Shown: positions 1 to 6,635, counted from the stretch's first letter. The stretch: 7,515 bases of DNA from Gammaproteobacteria bacterium (GCA_947377625.1 CANCGR010000113.1:1-7515); one strand, 5' to 3'. Numbers and translations: made by a program. Notes: generated by a model not told the origin, from the letters alone.

Positions 1-1
1 T

Positions 2-781
2 GCCACTGTTGATGGCAAAGCGCTGAAGCTTGATTTGTATTTGCCCACCGCCGGCAAAGCGCCGCTGGTGATCTATGTGCATGGTGGTGTGTGGCGCAAT
101 GGCGATAAAAGCGCAGGCCGTAGTTTTGCCACAGCATTGGCAGGCGAAGGGTTTGCAGTAGCCAGTGTGGATTTTCGCCAGAGCACTGACGCACCGTTTC
201 CCGCCGACATTCACGACATCAAGGCGAGCATCCGCTTTTTGCGCGCAAACGCTACGCAATATGGTTACAACGCCGAGCGTGTCGGCATTACGGGTGAATC
301 TTCCGGTGCGCATCTGGCCTTGTTGGCTGGCGTGACGAACGGCGTGAAAGAACTGGAAGGCAGTGTGGGCGACAAGCTGGCGATTTCTTCTGATGTGCAA
401 GCCATCGTCAGTTATTTTGCGGCCACCGATCTCACGACAATTCTGGCGCAATCGACACCGTTTGGCTTGGGTGTGCGAGAACCGGGCCTGACGCTGTTGC
501 TTGGCGCCTTGCCTGACAAAGTACCGGAGCTGGCCAGATTGGCAAGCCCGGTGTTTCATGTGGATGCGAAAGATCCGCCGCTGTACCTGTTGCACGGCGA
601 TCGTGATCCGCAGATGCCGGTGAACCAGAGCCTGCAGATGTGGGGTGTGTATAAAGCAGCCAAACTGGATGTCACCTTTGATCCTGTGCATGGTGCGCCG
701 CATGGCGGGCCGTTATTTTTTACTGCCGAGCATCAGCAAGCTGTGATAGCTTTTTTGCGCAGAACTCTCGTTAAACAGTAA
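2..781 (+). CDS. alpha/beta hydrolase, esterase/acetyl-esterase type (5' partial)
   Basis: Serine esterase/lipase-like hydrolase of the HSL/BD-FAE-like alpha/beta-hydrolase group. The frame is open to the left edge, so the start and perhaps a signal peptide are missing; the first visible residues (ATVDGKALKLDLYLP) match the usual N-terminal strand before the core. Residues numbered from the window edge: oxyanion-hole HGG at 27-29 followed by VW, nucleophile elbow G-E-S-S-G with Ser100 as nucleophile, acid Asp202 in LHGDRD, and His234 in GAPHGGP. The triad is complete, so activity is expected. About 259 residues are visible, close to the usual core length. The substrate is not evident; a carboxylic ester is inferred from the family. 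A TTG at 35 is in frame but lies inside the conserved first strand and is not the start. The next gene begins 33 nt downstream on the same strand, which suggests cotranscription. Confidence 0.9.
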   Translation, partial: ATVDGKALKLDLYLPTAGKAPLVIYVHGGVWRNGDKSAGRSFATALAGEGFAVASVDFRQSTDAPFPADIHDIKASIRFLRANATQYGYNAERVGITGESSGAHLALLAGVTNGVKELEGSVGDKLAISSDVQAIVSYFAATDLTTILAQSTPFGLGVREPGLTLLLGALPDKVPELARLASPVFHVDAKDPPLYLLHGDRDPQMPVNQSLQMWGVYKAAKLDVTFDPVHGAPHGGPLFFTAEHQQAVIAFLRRTLVKQ

Positions 782-814
782 CTTTCAACGCTGATAGCGC
801 AAGGAGCAATAACC

Positions 815-2002
815 ATGGCAAAAGTTCGCGTTCTCGCCGGCACCCGTAAAGGTGCGTTCATTCTCACCTCTGATGAAAAACGCACGGACTGGCACATAGA
901 AGGGCCATTCTTCGGCGGTTGGGAGATTTATCACTTCACCGGCTCACCGGTGAATCCTGATCGGCTCTATGTGTCGCAGACTTCGGCATGGTTCGGGCAG
1001 ATCATTCAGCGCTCTGATGATGGTGGCAAGAGCTGGCAACAGCCCGGCACACCCGCAGGCGAACCCACCACTTCACCGCAAGGCTTCCCCAAAGCCGAGA
1101 GCAACAAGTTTGTGTATGACACTTCCGCCGAGACTGGAGCACCGCTCACTTCGCACATGTGGTACGACGGCACGCCGCATCCGTGGGAGTTCAAGCGCGT
1201 GTGGCACCTGGAACCTTCACTGACTGATGCTGACACCGTCTATGCGGGCGTTGAAGACGCCGCGTTGTTCAAGAGCACCGATGGCGGCAAAAACTGGCAG
1301 GAACTCTCGGGCCTGCGTGGTCATGGCACTGGCCAGTTCTGGTCGCCCGGCGCCGGTGGCATGGGGCTGCACACCATCGTGCTCGACAAGAACGATCCCG
1401 ATCGCATTTACGTGGCTATTTCCGCCGCCGGCGCGTTCCGTACTGACGATGGCGGCCAGAGCTGGAAGCCCATCAACAAGGGGCTGCACTCGAAATATAT
1501 TCCGAACCCGACTGCCGAAGTGGGCCACTGTGTGCATCGCATCGCCATGAACCCGACCAATCCCGGTGTGCTCTATATGCAGAAACACTGGGATGTGTTG
1601 CGCAGCGATGATGCCGGCGACAACTGGTACAAGATCAGTGGCAATCTGCCTACCGATTTCGGTTTCCCGATTGCGGTGCACGCACATGAACCCAGTACGA
1701 TTTACGTGGTGCCAATCAAGAGTGATTCCGAACACTATCCACCCGAAGGCAAGCTGCGCGTGTATCGCAGCAAGGCCGGCGGCAATGAGTGGGAGGCGCT
1801 GACCAACGGCTTGCCGCAAAGCAATTGCTACGTGAACGTGCTGCGCGATTCGATGGCGGTGGATACCTTGCCGTCATGTGGCATTTATTTCGGCACTACC
1901 GGTGGCCAGATTTATTGCTCACCTGACAGTGGCGACAACTGGACTGCGATTGCGCGTGATCTGCCGCCGGTGTTGTCGGTGGAGGTACAAACGCTTGAAT
2001 AG
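815..2002 (+). CDS. Asp-box (BNR/sialidase-type) beta-propeller protein
   Basis: A 395-residue WD40/YVTN/BNR-like repeat protein. Asp-boxes (S/T-x-D-x-G-x-x-W) are seen at 67-74 (SDDGGKSW), 154-161 (STDGGKNW), 210-217 (TDDGGQSW), 264-271 (SDDAGDNW) and 369-376 (SPDSGDNW), with a weaker one at 319-326 (SKAGGNEW). This fits a six- or seven-bladed propeller. The N-terminus (MAKVRVLAGTRKGAF) starts directly in the first blade with no signal peptide, so the protein is probably cytoplasmic, unlike secreted sialidases. ATG at 815 is preceded by AAGGAG (801-806) at a good distance. Genes of this type are often labelled glycosyl hydrolase or exo-sialidase, but a sialidase arginine triad cannot be recognised here, so I do not claim that activity. 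The stop overlaps the start of the MoaD-like gene, and this pairing recurs in other bacteria as far as I recall. The biochemical role is unknown. Cysteines at 239, 338, 355 and 368 are possible functional residues (inference). Confidence 0.88.
   Translation: MAKVRVLAGTRKGAFILTSDEKRTDWHIEGPFFGGWEIYHFTGSPVNPDRLYVSQTSAWFGQIIQRSDDGGKSWQQPGTPAGEPTTSPQGFPKAESNKFVYDTSAETGAPLTSHMWYDGTPHPWEFKRVWHLEPSLTDADTVYAGVEDAALFKSTDGGKNWQELSGLRGHGTGQFWSPGAGGMGLHTIVLDKNDPDRIYVAISAAGAFRTDDGGQSWKPINKGLHSKYIPNPTAEVGHCVHRIAMNPTNPGVLYMQKHWDVLRSDDAGDNWYKISGNLPTDFGFPIAVHAHEPSTIYVVPIKSDSEHYPPEGKLRVYRSKAGGNEWEALTNGLPQSNCYVNVLRDSMAVDTLPSCGIYFGTTGGQIYCSPDSGDNWTAIARDLPPVLSVEVQTLE
1981..1986 (+). promoter_or_regulatory. Shine-Dalgarno GGAGGT selecting a TTG start
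   Basis: A near-perfect GGAGGT lies inside the last codons of the propeller gene, 8 nt before the in-frame TTG at 1995. The alternative ATG at 2031 has only a weak GAGAAAAG 13 nt away. This supports TTG 1995 as the start of the MoaD-like gene and suggests translation coupled to the upstream gene. Confidence 0.55.
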
Positions 2003-2327
2003 TGTTGTCGAGAAAAGCACGAACGCTTTCATGATTCGTGTGCAGTTGCCGTATCACTTGCAGAACCTCTCTGGCGCTGCACCGGAAATTGAACTGGCAG
2101 TGCCGCAGCCACACACAGTGCGAGCGTTGCTGCTTGCGCTGGAAGCCCGCTATCCCGCACTGCGCAGCGCAATTGTCGATGTGCACACCGGCAAGCGGCG
2201 TCCACTGATCCGCTTCTTCGTTTGTCAGGAAGACATCTCGCATCTTTCACTCGACTATCCGTTACCAGCGGCAGTGCTGGAAGGCCGTGAGCCGTTTATG
2301 GTGATTGGAGCTATCTCGGGTGGTTGA
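1995..2327 (+). CDS. MoaD/ThiS-family ubiquitin-like sulfur-carrier protein
   Basis: Small beta-grasp protein of the MoaD/ThiS type. It ends in ...GAISGG; the free C-terminal Gly-Gly is the feature that E1-like enzymes adenylate and convert to a thiocarboxylate in this family. The conserved body runs from MIRVQLPYHL, through a VRALLLALEARYPAL helix, to FMVIGAISGG. The start is uncertain. TTG 1995 (110 residues) has an excellent GGAGGT and overlaps the preceding stop by 8 nt. ATG 2031 (98 residues) matches where homologues usually begin (MIRV) but lacks a good ribosome site. I list 1995 because of the ribosome site; the domain is the same either way. No MoaE, ThiG or MoeB-like E1 gene is in the window, so involvement in molybdopterin or thiamine synthesis is not supported. 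The fixed partner here is the propeller gene. Confidence 0.85.
   Translation: MNSVVEKSTNAFMIRVQLPYHLQNLSGAAPEIELAVPQPHTVRALLLALEARYPALRSAIVDVHTGKRRPLIRFFVCQEDISHLSLDYPLPAAVLEGREPFMVIGAISGG
2307..2310 (+). promoter_or_regulatory. Shine-Dalgarno GGAG selecting a GTG start
   Basis: GGAG lies within the last codons of the MoaD-like gene, 9 nt before the in-frame GTG at 2320. It overlaps the other possible start (TTG 2305), which favours GTG 2320 as the acetyltransferase start. Confidence 0.5.
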
Positions 2328-2892
2328 TTCTGCAAATGCTGAAACATGCGGCGCATTGACTGGCGCGATAAACTTGCAGCCCACACTCAACGGCGCAACG
2401 TTGTTACTGCGCCCCATGCAAGCCGATGATTTCGAGCAACTCTATGCAGTCGCCGCCGATCCGCTGATCTGGGAACAGCATCCTGAACCCTCACGTTGTC
2501 AGCGCGATGTGTTCCGGCGTTTCTTTGACACTGGTCTCGCAGAGGATGCTTCTTTGGTGGTAATCGATAAAGCAAACGGAAAAATGATTGGTTCGTCACG
2601 TTATTACGACTACAACGAGGCTGTGCGCGAGATAGCCATTGGTTACACTTTTCTCGCACGTTCCCACTGGGGCGGTGCTACCAATGGCGAGCTGAAGACC
2701 CTGATGCTGCAGCACATCTTTGCATGGGCTGACGTGGTGTGGTTTCACATCGGCGCAAGCAATTGGCGCTCACGCAAAGCGCTGGAAAAAATTGGTGGCG
2801 TGTTAGCACACGAAGCAATGAGAGATGTGAATGGTCAACCCACGCCCTATGCCTACTACCGGATTCTTGCCAGCACTTGGCTACTGCGTTGA
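2320..2892 (+). CDS. GNAT family N-acetyltransferase, RimJ/RimL-like
   Basis: A 190-residue GCN5-related acetyltransferase that would transfer acetyl from acetyl-CoA to an amine. The N-terminal part has the usual ...LNGATLLLRPMQADDFEQL entry strand and helix (about 23-42). The acetyl-CoA-binding region is IAIGYTFLARSHWGG followed by ATNGELKTLML (about 105-130), typical of the RimJ/RimL type that acts on protein or small-molecule amines. The NWRSRKALEKIGG segment (148-160) is the conserved C-terminal helix. The start GTG 2320 was chosen over TTG 2305 because GGAG sits 9 nt before it; it overlaps the MoaD-like stop by 8 nt. The true substrate is unknown, and the position after the propeller/MoaD-like pair gives no clear hint. 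A ribosomal-protein target is possible only by family resemblance. Confidence 0.88.
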   Translation: MVDSANAETCGALTGAINLQPTLNGATLLLRPMQADDFEQLYAVAADPLIWEQHPEPSRCQRDVFRRFFDTGLAEDASLVVIDKANGKMIGSSRYYDYNEAVREIAIGYTFLARSHWGGATNGELKTLMLQHIFAWADVVWFHIGASNWRSRKALEKIGGVLAHEAMRDVNGQPTPYAYYRILASTWLLR

Positions 2893-2910
2893 CTTGTCAG
2901 GCAGGGGCGT

Positions 2911-3864
2911 ATGAACGCAGTCGCTGCGACAGCGCCCGACGAAGAGCTACGTCTGGCTGCGCTGCATGCCATAGGCATTCTGGATACCCCTGCTGAAGAA
3001 AGCTTCGACCGTTTGACCCGCTTGGCAACGCGCTTGTTTGCGGTGCCGGCAGCGCTGATTGTGTTGGTCGATGCGCAACGTCATTGGATCAAGTCAGCCG
3101 CTGGCCCCACTGCCATGGAACTGGCCGGCGATCGACAGCTGTTTTATCACAGCATCCTGCAGGACGAGATTCTGCAAATCGCCGACGTTAGTGCTGACAT
3201 TCGTTTCAGCGCGCACCAGTCCGCACTCTCGCCGTTGCGGTTCTTTGCGGCTTGCCCTTTGCGTTCGCGCGAGGGTTATCGGTTGGGTGTGCTGTGTCTG
3301 CTTGATCGCGTGCCACGCACATTAAAGGCGGCCGACCTTGGCGCCTTGTGTGATCTGGGCGCCATCGTTGAAAGCGAATTTTCTACGCTGGAGCTGGCTT
3401 CGCACGATGGGCTGACGGGCATCCCCAACAAGCGCGGCTTCATGTTGCTGGCACAGCAGAATCTGGCCTTCTGCGCGCGGCAAGGTTGCGCCGGCTCGCT
3501 GGTGCTGCTTGAGCTCACTGCGCTGAAATCCATCAATGACACGCACGGTCGTACCGAAGGTGATCTTGCGTTGCTGGTGTTTGCCGACCAGTTGAAAAAA
3601 GCTTTTCGTGGTTCCGACAGTTTTGCCCGTCTGGGTGCCGGGCAATTCGCAGTGTTCCTCGCCAATGTCACCAAAGAGCAGGCCAGTGTAGTGTTTGCGC
3701 GCTTTGCGGCTGCGTTGCAGCATTACAACCGCGACGCGGCGCGCGACTATCAGCTGGCCTACACCAAGGTCATTGTTGAATTCAGTCCTGAGCGTGATAC
3801 CACGCTGGAGCAGTTGCTCACGCAAGCAGAAGCCGAATTGCACTTGCTGAGAAATCCTGCTTAA
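2911..3864 (+). CDS. GAF domain protein with degenerate GGDEF domain
   Basis: 317 residues. Residues about 12-155 form a GAF sensor domain, starting with RLAALHAIGILDTPAEESFD and including VPAALIVLVDAQRHWIKS and a PLRSREGYRLGVLCLLD strand pair. Residues about 163-315 form a GGDEF fold, entered by the conserved DGLTGIPNKRGF. The catalytic signature is lost: GGDEF reads GAGQF (242-246), and the upstream metal/substrate motif DxDxFKxINDxxGH reads ELTALKSINDTHGR. Diguanylate cyclase activity is therefore unlikely. The RxxD inhibitory-site motif is kept as RGSD (233-236), five residues before the signature, which points to c-di-GMP binding. There is no signal peptide or membrane segment, so the protein is probably cytoplasmic. 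ATG at 2911 follows an AGGGG with rather short spacing; the gene begins 18 nt after the acetyltransferase stop. It ends convergently with the TonB receptor, 40 nt away. Confidence 0.88.
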   Translation: MNAVAATAPDEELRLAALHAIGILDTPAEESFDRLTRLATRLFAVPAALIVLVDAQRHWIKSAAGPTAMELAGDRQLFYHSILQDEILQIADVSADIRFSAHQSALSPLRFFAACPLRSREGYRLGVLCLLDRVPRTLKAADLGALCDLGAIVESEFSTLELASHDGLTGIPNKRGFMLLAQQNLAFCARQGCAGSLVLLELTALKSINDTHGRTEGDLALLVFADQLKKAFRGSDSFARLGAGQFAVFLANVTKEQASVVFARFAAALQHYNRDAARDYQLAYTKVIVEFSPERDTTLEQLLTQAEAELHLLRNPA

Positions 3865-3904
3865 GCGACATCCCCGACAAGGGAAGGCCGCTTGGCAGAG
3901 TGAA

Positions 3905-6076
3905 TCAAAAACTCAAGGAAATTCCTGCGTAAATAGTCCGGCGTGCGCCATATTGCGGTGCGCCTACACCCACGCCGCTACCGTCACGCAGCAAATACGA
4001 TTGATCGAACAAGTTAATCAGCGCGAGCCGGCCTTCCAGTTTGCCAATCGCTGTCTGCTGCCAGATATGCGTCAGCGATGTATTCACAATCGTATGGTGC
4101 GGCAATGCCGCTGAATTGGGCGTGCCGCCGTCCGGTGTACGGCGCAGTCCGCTGCCGTACAGGAAATCCGCACTGAGCTGGGAGTCGCCAAAATTATAGT
4201 GGGTGCCGCCTGACAGCGACCAGGTTTGGTCGTGATCGAGGTAAACATAGTGGTTCGCGATGTAGTCCAGCTCATCCCGCGCAAACAACGATTGCCCTGA
4301 GATGATGTTTTTGCCCTGCGCTTTTTGCACTGTCAAGTTCACGAAAGCGCCCCACTGCTTGTCGTTGTAAATCGTCGACAACTCGAGACCTTTGGCGTGG
4401 CCTTGTGCGTAATTGAACGGTGACAGAATCAGCGCCTGGCCGAATTGGCCTTCGTCGATCAGATTGGCAACATTCTTGTAGTAGGCATCCGCAGTCACGG
4501 TAAGGTGCGCGCCGATCTTTTGGCTGACACCGAGATCGTAATAATGCGTGCGCTCGGATTTGACATTATCCGAGACCGGGATCAATGGCGCATTAGTGGT
4601 ATTGGCGTAGAGATTGATGCTGTCTTGCGCGGCCAATTCCTGCGGTGGTGGCGTAAAGTAACGCGAGTAACCTGCGTGCAGGGCAGTATCGTCGCTCAAT
4701 GCATAAGCGAGATTGATACGTGGACTCCACTGCTGCTCTTCGACAAACGCCGAGACCTTGTCGAAGCGCAGACCGTAGTTCAGCGTCAAAGGCGTTGCGA
4801 TATGCCACTCGTCCTGCAAGTAGAGACTGGCGAGTGTGCCAGTCTTGCCTGAATTATCGACCACGGTAAGAGGAGTGGTACCAATTTGCGCGCCGCTATT
4901 GTCGACCGGGAACACACCTACCGTGTTGTTGCTCACGGTGACTTGGCGCGTATATTCAAGGCCGGAACGCACGGTATGCGTGTCGTTCAGTTTGTAGCTG
5001 GCATCCAACTGCAGACCATTGGCAGTATTGGAACGCAAGGTGTTCGATGCCACTCCGTTGAAGATCAGGTCGCCGATCAGGTCAGGTTTGAAATGCAGTT
5101 TGGAGTATTGATGGAAACCGGACGCCTGAAAGTTCAAATTGCCAAGACTCTTTTGATATGACACCACCACATACCGGTTTTCTTCCCTTTGATTCTCGTT
5201 GAGCTGTGATGACGGCAAGGCGCTGGTGCCGCTGGTGGCATTGCTGATGCCAGTCAGCGAAAACCCGACTGGCTGACCGGGGTTGTTCGGGATCTGGAAT
5301 TTGCCGTTATAAGTGCCGAACATAAGACCGAAGCGGGTGTCGTCATCGGTGAAATACGACAGACTGCCGAAAGTTTTGGATTGGCGGGTATCGTCGTGAA
5401 TTGCGCTTGATGCAGGCAGCGGATTCTCGATGCCGAGCGAATTCGAAACATAGCTACCCGACAGGTAGTAGTTGAAATTGCCTGAGCTTCCGAAGAACTC
5501 AGCACTGGGTTCGACATAGCTGTTGCTGCCGGCAAGAATGCCAATCTGGCCGCCAGGCTTGGTGTCACCTTCCTTGGTCTGGATATCGATGATGCCTGCA
5601 GTGCGCAGGCCATATTGCGCCGGCAAGGTGCCGGTCACAAAGTCGATTTTATCGACTTGGCGAGTATCAATCGATTGCCCGAAGCCGGAAATGCTTTCGG
5701 GGAGTTGCACGCCATTGATGCGATATTGGACATTGCCGTGATCGTCGCGAATATGCAGCGATCCGGACGCTTTGGAATCTTCGGCAACACCCGGAAGCCG
5801 CAGCAACACTTCGTTGAATGGCGTGTCATCGCCCTGGCCAAGGGTATTTATCATGTGTTCGTCCAGTGTGTAGACCGTGGTTCCGATCTTTGGCGACAGC
5901 TCAATGCGGGCGCTCTTGAGATGAGCGCCGATAATTTCAATGACCTCAGGTGCAGCGTTGTTGGTAGCGGCGGCGGGAGGCTCTGCATTCTCGACAATTT
6001 GTGAATGAGCGGCGGAAGCGAGAGACAAGCCTGCCAGCATCAGCGGCAGCTTGCGCAATGGGAAATGATGTTTCAT
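3905..6076 (-). CDS. TonB-dependent outer-membrane receptor
   Basis: 723-residue outer-membrane transporter that takes up a ligand using TonB/ExbBD energy. Signal peptide at 1-25 (KLPLMLAGLSLASAAHS, cleavage probably before Gln26). A TonB-box-like stretch EVIEIIGA lies at about 44-51. The plug covers about 60-170, with TPFNEVLLRLPGV, YRINGVQLPE and FVTGTLPAQYGLRTAGIIDIQT. The rest is a beta-barrel ending in NLFDQSYLLRDGSG and YAGISLSF, with the terminal Phe typical of BAM substrates. Length fits the family. ATG at 6076 is preceded by GCAGGTTC, an acceptable ribosome site. The ligand is not evident: I see no His-rich loop and no CarboxypepD_reg extension. The small His/Cys protein gene 179 nt upstream on the same strand is a likely partner. 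The two upstream regions share a 13-bp motif, so coregulation is plausible. Confidence 0.93.
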   Translation of the reverse strand: MKHHFPLRKLPLMLAGLSLASAAHSQIVENAEPPAAATNNAAPEVIEIIGAHLKSARIELSPKIGTTVYTLDEHMINTLGQGDDTPFNEVLLRLPGVAEDSKASGSLHIRDDHGNVQYRINGVQLPESISGFGQSIDTRQVDKIDFVTGTLPAQYGLRTAGIIDIQTKEGDTKPGGQIGILAGSNSYVEPSAEFFGSSGNFNYYLSGSYVSNSLGIENPLPASSAIHDDTRQSKTFGSLSYFTDDDTRFGLMFGTYNGKFQIPNNPGQPVGFSLTGISNATSGTSALPSSQLNENQREENRYVVVSYQKSLGNLNFQASGFHQYSKLHFKPDLIGDLIFNGVASNTLRSNTANGLQLDASYKLNDTHTVRSGLEYTRQVTVSNNTVGVFPVDNSGAQIGTTPLTVVDNSGKTGTLASLYLQDEWHIATPLTLNYGLRFDKVSAFVEEQQWSPRINLAYALSDDTALHAGYSRYFTPPPQELAAQDSINLYANTTNAPLIPVSDNVKSERTHYYDLGVSQKIGAHLTVTADAYYKNVANLIDEGQFGQALILSPFNYAQGHAKGLELSTIYNDKQWGAFVNLTVQKAQGKNIISGQSLFARDELDYIANHYVYLDHDQTWSLSGGTHYNFGDSQLSADFLYGSGLRRTPDGGTPNSAALPHHTIVNTSLTHIWQQTAIGKLEGRLALINLFDQSYLLRDGSGVGVGAPQYGARRTIYAGISLSF

Positions 6077-6127
6077 TTTGAACCTGCAAAAATATAAATA
6101 ATCTGCGGAAGGCCCAGTCGGCTATTG

Positions 6128-6149
6128 CGGCTGAAGCCGTGAAAACGGC
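6128..6149 (-). promoter_or_regulatory. overlapping hairpins in the leader of the TonB receptor gene
   Basis: Read on the - strand, GCCGT-TTTC-ACGGC (6149 to 6136) and CGGCT-TC-AGCCG (6139 to 6128) share the bases CGGC, so only one can form at a time. They lie about 50-70 nt before the receptor start. A regulatory leader is one reading; chance structure in a GC-containing leader is equally possible. There is no U-tract. Confidence 0.25.
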
Positions 6150-6169
6150 GATGTCGATGAAAGTCCACC

Positions 6170-6182
6170 ACTTGCGGATTGC
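6170..6182 (-). repeat. 13-bp motif shared with the upstream gene (copy 1)
   Basis: On the - strand GCAATCCGCAAGT, 94 nt before the TonB receptor ATG. It matches 12 of 13 bases with GCAATTCGCAAGT at 6564-6576, just before the small His/Cys gene. Candidate common regulatory site; the function is inferred only from position. Confidence 0.35.
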
Positions 6183-6255
6183 ACTTATTCAATATGAATT
6201 TGAATGCCAAACCTTGCCGACAGCACATCAGCCGTCTGCAACAAGTGTGTGAATT

Positions 6256-6552
6256 TCAGGAGAGGAGGAGCGGGGGAGCGCGACCCTGATAAGGGGAAGG
6301 AGAGGGAGAGGCAGGAGTTGCAATGACCAGCAAAACGACAACAGCCTGTGCGTCGGCAACTGGCAGCGGCAGGTTGTGATCAATTTCAGTGTCATCACCC
6401 AAGGTCTGTAGATGACACAGTGCGCAATCCACCACTTCGCGGGCATGATCATGCCATGGCGAGTTTTGCATCAGCTGCACGCCCACCAACGTGAACGCCA
6501 ACAGCGCGATCAGCCAGGGTTTTTTGCAGTGCTTGATGAGGTGTTTTAGCAT
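6256..6552 (-). CDS. small membrane-anchored His/Cys protein (DUF2946-like)
   Basis: 98-residue protein. Positively charged N-terminus (MLKHLIKHCKKPW) and a hydrophobic segment at about 13-28 (LIALLAFTLVGVQLM) act as signal anchor or signal peptide, placing the rest in the periplasm. Next comes a potential metal-ligand cluster, H34-D-H36 and C43-A-L-C46-H47, then a second hydrophobic stretch at about 67-80 and a C-terminal YQGRAPPLLLS. This layout (short, N-terminal anchor, HxH plus CxxC, terminal R-x-P-P) resembles DUF2946-type proteins that accompany TonB receptors, but identity is weak and I assign it by pattern. ATG 6552 was preferred over TTG 6615 because the extra residues lack family features and would lie under a probable operator. 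No strong ribosome site is seen. The receptor gene follows on the same strand, so a metal-related accessory role is inferred. Confidence 0.7.
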   Translation of the reverse strand: MLKHLIKHCKKPWLIALLAFTLVGVQLMQNSPWHDHAREVVDCALCHLQTLGDDTEIDHNLPLPVADAQAVVVLLVIATPASPSPSPYQGRAPPLLLS

Positions 6553-6563
6553 CGTTGCAGTGA

Positions 6564-6576
6564 ACTTGCGAATTGC
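6564..6576 (-). repeat. 13-bp motif shared with the TonB receptor upstream region (copy 2)
   Basis: On the - strand GCAATTCGCAAGT, 11 nt before the ATG of the small His/Cys gene. It is the 12/13 partner of the copy at 6170-6182. So close to the start it could affect translation as well as transcription. Confidence 0.35.
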
Positions 6577-6599
6577 CAAGTCATGGTAGGGGGGCCAGA

Positions 6600-6635
6600 C
6601 CTTACTTGTAAACAACTTGTGTGTAACAAGTTAGG
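6600..6635. promoter_or_regulatory. candidate operator: three ACTTGT half-sites phased by 11 bp
   Basis: ACTTGT occurs at 6604-6609 and 6615-6620, and its inverse ACAAGT at 6626-6631; the starts are exactly 11 bp apart, about one helical turn. The inner pair forms a perfect AACTTGT-N5-ACAAGTT palindrome (6614-6632). The outer arms CCTTACTTGT and ACAAGTTAGG are inverted with one mismatch. The element lies about 50 nt upstream of the small His/Cys gene and overlaps the end of the YggU gene. It does not look like a Fur or Zur consensus. There is no T-tract, so a terminator is less likely than a protein-binding site. Confidence 0.5.

Noticed and set aside
1217..1819. Long open frame of 200 codons on the - strand
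   Set aside because: It lies wholly antisense to the propeller gene, whose Asp-boxes and start are clear; no recognisable domain.
815..2002. Active sialidase
   Set aside because: Asp-boxes are structural and occur in many propellers; no arginine triad or signal peptide is visible.
3322..3843. Open frame of 173 codons on the - strand
   Set aside because: Antisense to the GGDEF-type gene; low-complexity composition and no motif.
2911..3864. Active diguanylate cyclase
   Set aside because: Both acidic residues of the GGDEF signature and the first metal ligand are replaced.
3863..3893. Stem AAGCG/CGCTT with inner TCCC/GGGA between the convergent genes, as a terminator
   Set aside because: The stem is broken by internal loops and has no T-tract on either strand; support is too weak.
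6412..6426. CALCH as a c-type haem-attachment motif in the small His/Cys protein
   Set aside because: The protein is very short and hydrophobic with no distal Met or cytochrome fold; metal ligation by HxH and CxxC is the simpler reading.
6546..6584. 12-codon upstream open frame (MTWQFASSLQRC) overlapping the small His/Cys gene start
   Set aside because: No ribosome site before its ATG and no run of regulatory codons; likely chance.
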